Below, piece by piece: positions 59,440 through 64,000 of a DNA stretch of 64,000 nucleotides. The number at the start of each line of letters is the position of its first letter. The first letter of the stretch is position 1. The notes beneath the pieces were generated by a model that was not told the DNA's origin, did not search any database, and saw only the letters and a program-made list of their open reading frames with translations. The DNA comes from Nephrocerus scutellatus (Eukaryota; Arthropoda; Insecta; Diptera; Pipunculidae), in assembly GCA_947095585.1 (NCBI GenBank), contig OX352765.1, positions 24,396,254 to 24,460,253 on the forward strand, given 5' to 3'. Made by a program: the position numbers and the translations under genes.

Positions 59440-59520
59440 ATTACACGCGCCAAACACGACGCGTGATACGCGTCACACGCTTATATTCCGCGTGTGAGAT
59501 ATAGCTGCTCACAACATTTC
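59440..59520 (+). repeat. Fragment of the 63-kb satellite-like family
   Basis: CACGCGCCAAACACGACGCG, GATACGCGTCACACGC and GCTGCTCACAACATTTCAGT match units at 62.95-63.77 kb. Confidence 0.65.
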
Positions 59521-60435
59521 AGTTCAAAAACTAACTACTTTTCCTTTTGTTAACGATCGATTTGTTAACACTCGATTTCACTCCCCATATAATTTTTTGT
59601 GTAATTTTTACTTCATACTCCACATATAATTTTTGATAATGAGTATGTAGATAATTTAGTGTTGCCTTCTAATGTGATCAACCGAAAATTATTTACATTT
59701 AATTAAATAGCTTTATTAAAAACACAACTACTTTTATTATATGATATTTAAATGGCTAAATTATAGACTTTATATTTCTTGATTGATTTAAAAACTTTTT
59801 CCTTCGCTAAATACGTCAGTTTTTTCTTGATTTCATCTTTAAACGCTGAAATAAGTTCGCATAATACACCGTTGATTGTATTCCCCTTCTGAAGATAATT
59901 AATCTTTGACTTCTTTGGAGCCAATTTTTCCCTTTCAGTCCATTGTTCCTTCGTCTCGGGTGTGAACTGATAGATCCATGTTTCTTCCATAGTTATAAAT
60001 CGACGCAAAAAATCCGCTTTATCGCTGTGAAACTTCGCCAAACACTCGATTGAAACATCCTTACGACGCGGTTTTTGTTCCATTGTGCGTAATAACGACA
60101 CAAATTTTGCGCACAGCTTTCTCGTGTTCCTATTATCAGACAAAATGCGATGTACAGAGTACAGCAATTGGAAATGCCTCCCATATCTGCTAGCTCACGC
60201 TCTCTCAGTCGATGGTCAACCAATACCATTTTGTGGATTTTTTTTCTCAATTTCTGGTGTACTCAACTCATTTGGTCGACCACTGCTATTTTCGTCTTGG
60301 CAACTCGTACGGCCTCGCTTAAACTCTGCCACCAAATATTTTATTGTTGTGAACGAAGGAGCTGACTCCCCCAGAGTAGAATCTAGCAACGTTTTGATGT
60401 TAGTTGAATTGAGGCTTTTCAAGTTAAAGTATTGT

Positions 60436-60448
60436 ATTGTATCACATA
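60436..60448 (+). repeat. Target-site duplication, left copy
   Basis: ATTGTATCACATA, identical to 61127-61139, flanks the RTE-like insertion. Confidence 0.85.
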
Positions 60449-61126
60449 GAGTAGAAGAGCTAACATTGGTCCCTCAATTCAGATAGTGGAGCGCGAATTT
60501 GAAGTAGTGCAATCCTTTAACTATCTCGGGTCAACTATAGCAGCCGATAACAGCAGAATACCAGAAATACGCACACGGTTGCTTAAAGCCAACAAAGCCT
60601 ACTATAGCCTGTCAAGACTCTTTAAATCCAGGAACTTATCCATAACATCCAAGCTACTGATATATAAGACAATGACCATACCAGTACTTACATATGGATC
60701 CGAGACTTGGGTGCTTAGCAAAAAGCATTCTGACCTCTTAGCCGCGTTCGAGAGAAAAGTCTTACGGAGAATTGTTGGCCCCGTATGTGAGGAAGGACGA
60801 TTCCGGAGACTCTATAATTATGAGATCTACGAGTGTTACCGCGATGTCGACATCGTGAAGAAAATTAAGCTCGGTAGGCTCCGGTGGGCAGGACACCTAG
60901 CTCGCATGAGCGAAGAGGATCCTGCTCGGAAAGTCCTTTGCGGAAGTATTTATGGAACATGACAGCGAGGCCGGCCAAGCCTACGCTGGAAGGATGGCGT
61001 GGACCAGGACGCCCAGAGTTTAGGGATGCCAAACTGGATGACATCGGCTCGAAATCGGGACCGGTGGAGAGACTTTTTGCGGGAGGCCAGGACCGGACCC
61101 CGGTTGTAGAGCCAAATATGATGATG
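60449..61126 (+). mobile_element. 5'-truncated RTE/CR1-like retrotransposon inserted in the mariner
   Basis: Frame 60486-60962 encodes the C-terminal third of RT (SFNYLGSTIAADNSRIPEIR, IPVLTYGSETWVLSKKHSDL, RLRWAGHLARMSEEDPARKV). After a one-base shift it continues GRPSLRWKDGVDQDAQ and NRDRWRDFLREAR to about 61110. It ends in ATGATGATG, the short tandem-repeat tail typical of RTE-type elements. It is flanked by a perfect 13-bp duplication. It is one of the best-preserved retroelement pieces in the window. Confidence 0.85.
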
Positions 61127-61139
61127 ATTGTATCACATA
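61127..61139 (+). repeat. Target-site duplication, right copy
   Basis: ATTGTATCACATA, perfect repeat of 60436-60448. Confidence 0.85.
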
Positions 61140-61315
61140 ACGAAGACCAATTTTTTCCATTGAGAGCGTTCACTATTGATGCCTGCCATACAAATACGTC
61201 GCCAAATGTAAAATTTTAGCTTTATAAGTTTGGTACTGTCTTCCACAGACATTCTTTTTGAACAACAACCGCTATCTATACGTCAGGTCGGGTACTTCTG
61301 GGACTAACCTCGTAT

Positions 61316-61800
61316 ATATACATTTTTAAATTGAAGATATATGGACTATATGATTTAAACGTATTAATAAATAGTACCTAAGAAAATATGTGTTAGCCAC
61401 AAGTAGAACAACCTTTCTTCAAGATAGTATTCAAAAATTCGATCTCTAATGGAGTTGTACAATGAGACCAAGTAATCTCATTTCAAGCAACTTTAACGGC
61501 ATCGATCAGCGCTTCCTTGTCATCGTATTGTTTTCCACCTTCGTGTACTTTCCTTGTGAGCCAGCCCCAGACGTTTTCTTTAATGTGAAGGTCTGACGAA
61601 TATGTTGATCATTATAAAAGTTCAAATCACACGACAAACAGTAGATTTACTTGCAGAAACACCAGCTAGTCTGACAGTTTTTCGTTTTTCCAACAGTATG
61701 ATATCACTCCGATTATTCTTGCAAGCGATAGCACGCTCAGACAAGTCTTCCGAATAGTAAACATCTTTTTTCACCTTTTCTGACAATGTCTTTTAAAAAA
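61316..61800 (-). pseudogene. Tc3-like transposase remnant
   Basis: The minus strand at 61430-61590 reads DLHIKENVWGWLTRKVHEGG and KQYDDKEALIDAVKVA, the C-terminal signature of Tc1/Tc3 transposases (ENVWGWL after the last catalytic Asp/Glu region). At 61650-61790 a diverged N-terminal helix-turn-helix piece is visible (EKVKKDVYYSEDLSERAIAC). The catalytic core is missing. The left flank matches 6970-7030. Confidence 0.7.
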
Positions 61801-62945
61801 TAAGGCAAAACCTTCCTCAACATAAACTTCGCATGTCCGTGTATTTGTCTGTCTGCTTGTCTATTTGTCGCAGAAACTTTGCACACATGTGTATTTCTCA
61901 TACATTTTCTTTCCTAGAGTGATAGAAAATATAATTTAAATAAAACAACCACGTAAAATAAGATTTTTATTTTATTTTCATATTAACACGACTTCACTAT
62001 ACAATATTAAATTCAATATTGTGTCAAAATCGAAAGTAAAAAATTTCAAGATCGATTTTAGTTTCATTGCTATTATATATTACATAAATTGCATTTTATA
62101 ACGGTTATTGATCTTAAATATTTTCCCGAAATCATATAGCTTGCTGTAGAGTACTAGATTTTAAAATTCTCCACAGGAAAAAATTATAGCGGAGCAAACT
62201 ATCAATTCCGCTTCGAATTGCATATCGTAGCTCGTAGCGGCGTGAATTTTTAAATACGCTTTACGGAAACAAGAACCATTTTACTACCTTACGCCCATGT
62301 TGTTGTCGATTTTAGTTGTCTTACATTTTTCTTCATGTATATGTACCTATGCACCTAAAGAAGAAATTATGGCGATTTGTTTTTTGCTCAGTTAATTAAA
62401 TTTTTGGTATACTAGCCACATATTTACATAATATATCGTTTGATTTTAAAATTGTTAAAAATTTTGGTGTCCTTTTTTATAGGAAATTTTTGTTTTATTT
62501 GAAGGCCTATTGCTTTACACAAAAATAAATTGTTTTTATGCTACTCTTAAGCTAATCACCAATAATCAATTAAAGTGCACATATAATATATATTTGAGTA
62601 CACTGCACTGTACCTTTGGACTATTTTGCTGGACGTGTGTGTATTTCATAAATAATGTAGGTACCTACTATTTTATTCCTCCGAGCATTTTTTACAAAAG
62701 AATATATGTATTATTTTGAGAAGTTAAGAGGTTTTTTTTTTATCTATTTTAGAGGCTTAAGTTTTTGATTTGATTACTTCAGTGGTATACAAATATTACC
62801 CAAATATTACCGAATGTTTTCTTAAATTCAAATTAAATTAAAGCCAACAAATCTAATTCTAATTCTACACATAAATAACTAGAAGCAGAATAAAATAGGA
62901 TCGCCAAATTATCAGTTTTTGGGGTATGGCCTATTTCACAGTTAA
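61801..62945. other. Gene-less AT-rich stretch
   Basis: No gene or repeat recognised, apart from TTTGCACACATGTGTATTTC near 61880, which recalls the 114-bp family. Confidence 0.4.
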
Positions 62946-62949
62946 CCTG

Positions 62950-63775
62950 CTATTCCACACATCACACACACTACACGCGACTCGTGACATGCATCACACG
63001 CGGAATCTTAGAAATGGCCCATGGCTCTAAGCTTTTTAGGTCTCGTGAAAGGTGATTAGAAAGATCCTCAAAGAAGTCGAACAGAGAGACAAACAGGCAA
63101 TGTTCCACACATCAGACGGGCTAAAAGCGATTCGCGACATAAGTTACATGCAGAATTTCAGAAATGACTCATTACACTGAGCTCCTCACAAAAAATCAGC
63201 TCAAAACCGTAAAAAAAAGTAAAAAAAAAATACTTTCCCACGCAAAACACGCGCGATACGCGACTCGCAACACGCGTCATACGCGGAATCTTAAAAATGG
63301 CCCATGACCCTTACCAGCTCACAAAATTTCAGCTCTCTAAGTCGCGTCAAACGTGGTTTAAAGGCACCTCAAAAAAATCTAAAAAAACAGACAGACAGAC
63401 AAACAGGTATTGTTTCACACATCACACGCACCAAACGCGACTTACGACATGCGTCAAATGCAGAATCTAAGAAATGGCCCATGACACTGAGCTCTTCACA
63501 AAATTTCAGCCCTCTATGTGATGTGAAAGGTGCTTAAAAAGGCCCTCAAGTAAGTCCAAGAAAGTCGAAAAAAAACCACACACGCACACATCACACTCGC
63601 CATACGTGACTCGCAATACGCGTCACATGCGGAACCTCAGGCATGGCACATGACGCTTACCTGCTCACAAAATTTCAGCTTTTAGGTTCCGTTGATGGTG
63701 GTTTAAAAGGACCCCAAAGAAGTCTACTAACAGTACTAACAGAGAGACAGACAAGGTCAAGTTAAACAAAAGTTT
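62950..63775 (+). repeat. Satellite-like tandem array, unit about 135-175 bp, five copies
   Basis: Starts of units near 62952, 63101, 63235, 63410 and 63582. Each has CACACATCACACGC-like text, CGCGACTCGTGACATGC, GGAATCTTAGAAATGGCCCA, CTCACAAAATTTCAGCTC, a Y-rich AAAGGTGNTTA and ACAGAGAGACAAACAG. Copies differ by 10-25 percent. CpG-rich (CGCG) motifs recur. Related fragments at 33.9, 34.3 and 59.4 kb. Confidence 0.85.
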
Positions 63776-64000
63776 TTTAAAAGGAGCCTTTTGCTTGCTT
63801 GTGTGTTTCGTTATTCACCGGTTAGAGTACTGGGTGGAAGAAGAACTAAGATTCAAAATTCTAGGATTTAAATCTGCCCTGAGTTTTTAGTATTTTTCTC
63901 GGGTTGGTGCAATATAGACTCTAAAGTCGCCTTTAATGGACAGCATTGCCAGAGTAGAACATTTTACTGATGGCCAGAGAATATTTGTGAAAAAGAATGA
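63776..64000. other. Right edge, nothing recognised
   Basis: Unique-looking sequence to the window edge. Confidence 0.4.

Larger units (their letters stand above)
59745..61310 (-). mobile_element. Mariner transposon, transposase deleted and interrupted
   Basis: The minus strand encodes the mariner N-terminal DNA-binding part (60216-60422: SFTTIKYLVAEFKRGRTSCQ, NSSGRPNEL). The second helix-turn-helix follows (REC/ELADM, 60120-60250) and then KADFLRRFITMEETWIYQFT with the first catalytic region (59990-60030). The rest (59748-59980) jumps to INGVLCELISAFKDEIKKKL, so most of the catalytic DDE core is gone. Frameshifts occur. The right terminal region is at about 61275-61310 (GTCAGGTCGGGTACTTCTGG). 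An RTE-like element is inserted at 60449. Confidence 0.75.

Noticed and set aside
1..64000. CRISPR array, prophage, bacterial operon or integron
   Set aside because: Introns, fly-type genes and eukaryotic transposons throughout; no short direct repeats with unique spacers.

Overview
The window looks like a stretch of insect nuclear genome, almost certainly a higher (brachyceran) fly and, by inference, probably a tephritid fruit fly. It is AT-rich. It holds a few intron-bearing, fly-type genes separated by long tracts of decayed transposable elements. Recognised genes are Rcc1 (Bj1), CTCF, a clavesin-like CRAL-TRIO lipid-transfer gene, a membrane PGRP best read as PGRP-LD, PMI/TMEM11 and Rabex-5. 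The PMI-then-PGRP-LD order on one strand recalls the linked (dicistronic) PMI/PGRP-LD locus of Drosophila. That synteny is from established knowledge; the gene calls come from the translated sequence. Exon borders were joined by eye from GT/AG sites and phase.

Layout. 0-2.2 kb: minus-strand multi-exon gene running off the left edge, with a helical N-terminal part and a C-terminal tail of five ~41-residue repeats. 2.6-6.4 kb: two copies of one non-LTR retrotransposon family in opposite orientation. 7.9-10.1 kb: Rcc1 and, just upstream on the same strand, a possible 56-residue two-exon gene. 11-20.5 kb: CTCF lying between inverted copies of one repeat, with several MITEs. 23-31.5 kb: Tc1/mariner remnant, a 114-bp tandem array, two foldback/MITE elements, non-LTR remnants, one missing its reverse transcriptase, and a possible 41-residue membrane protein gene. 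34-36.5 kb: more non-LTR debris. 36.7-42.5 kb: the CRAL-TRIO gene (plus) convergent with PGRP-LD (minus), whose last intron of about 3 kb is filled by three retroelements, then a short unknown membrane-protein gene. 42.5-50.4 kb: transposon debris, an A/C-rich degenerate array and a Gypsy-type integrase fragment. 51.5-53.5 kb: PMI, with a piece of 18S rRNA in its last intron. 55.3-57.8 kb: Rabex-5 in seven exons. 58.2-64 kb: tandem repeats, a mariner broken by an RTE-like insertion with a 13-bp target duplication, a Tc3-like remnant and a ~150-bp satellite-like array.

The genes are unrelated housekeeping, chromatin, membrane-traffic and immunity genes and form no operon or pathway. PMI and PGRP-LD may share a promoter by analogy with Drosophila. 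I found no CRISPR array, phage, or clearly new molecular system. The most unusual items are the repeat-tailed protein at the left edge, the 18S fragment inside PMI, the inverted repeats around CTCF, and the nested transposons with readable target duplications.
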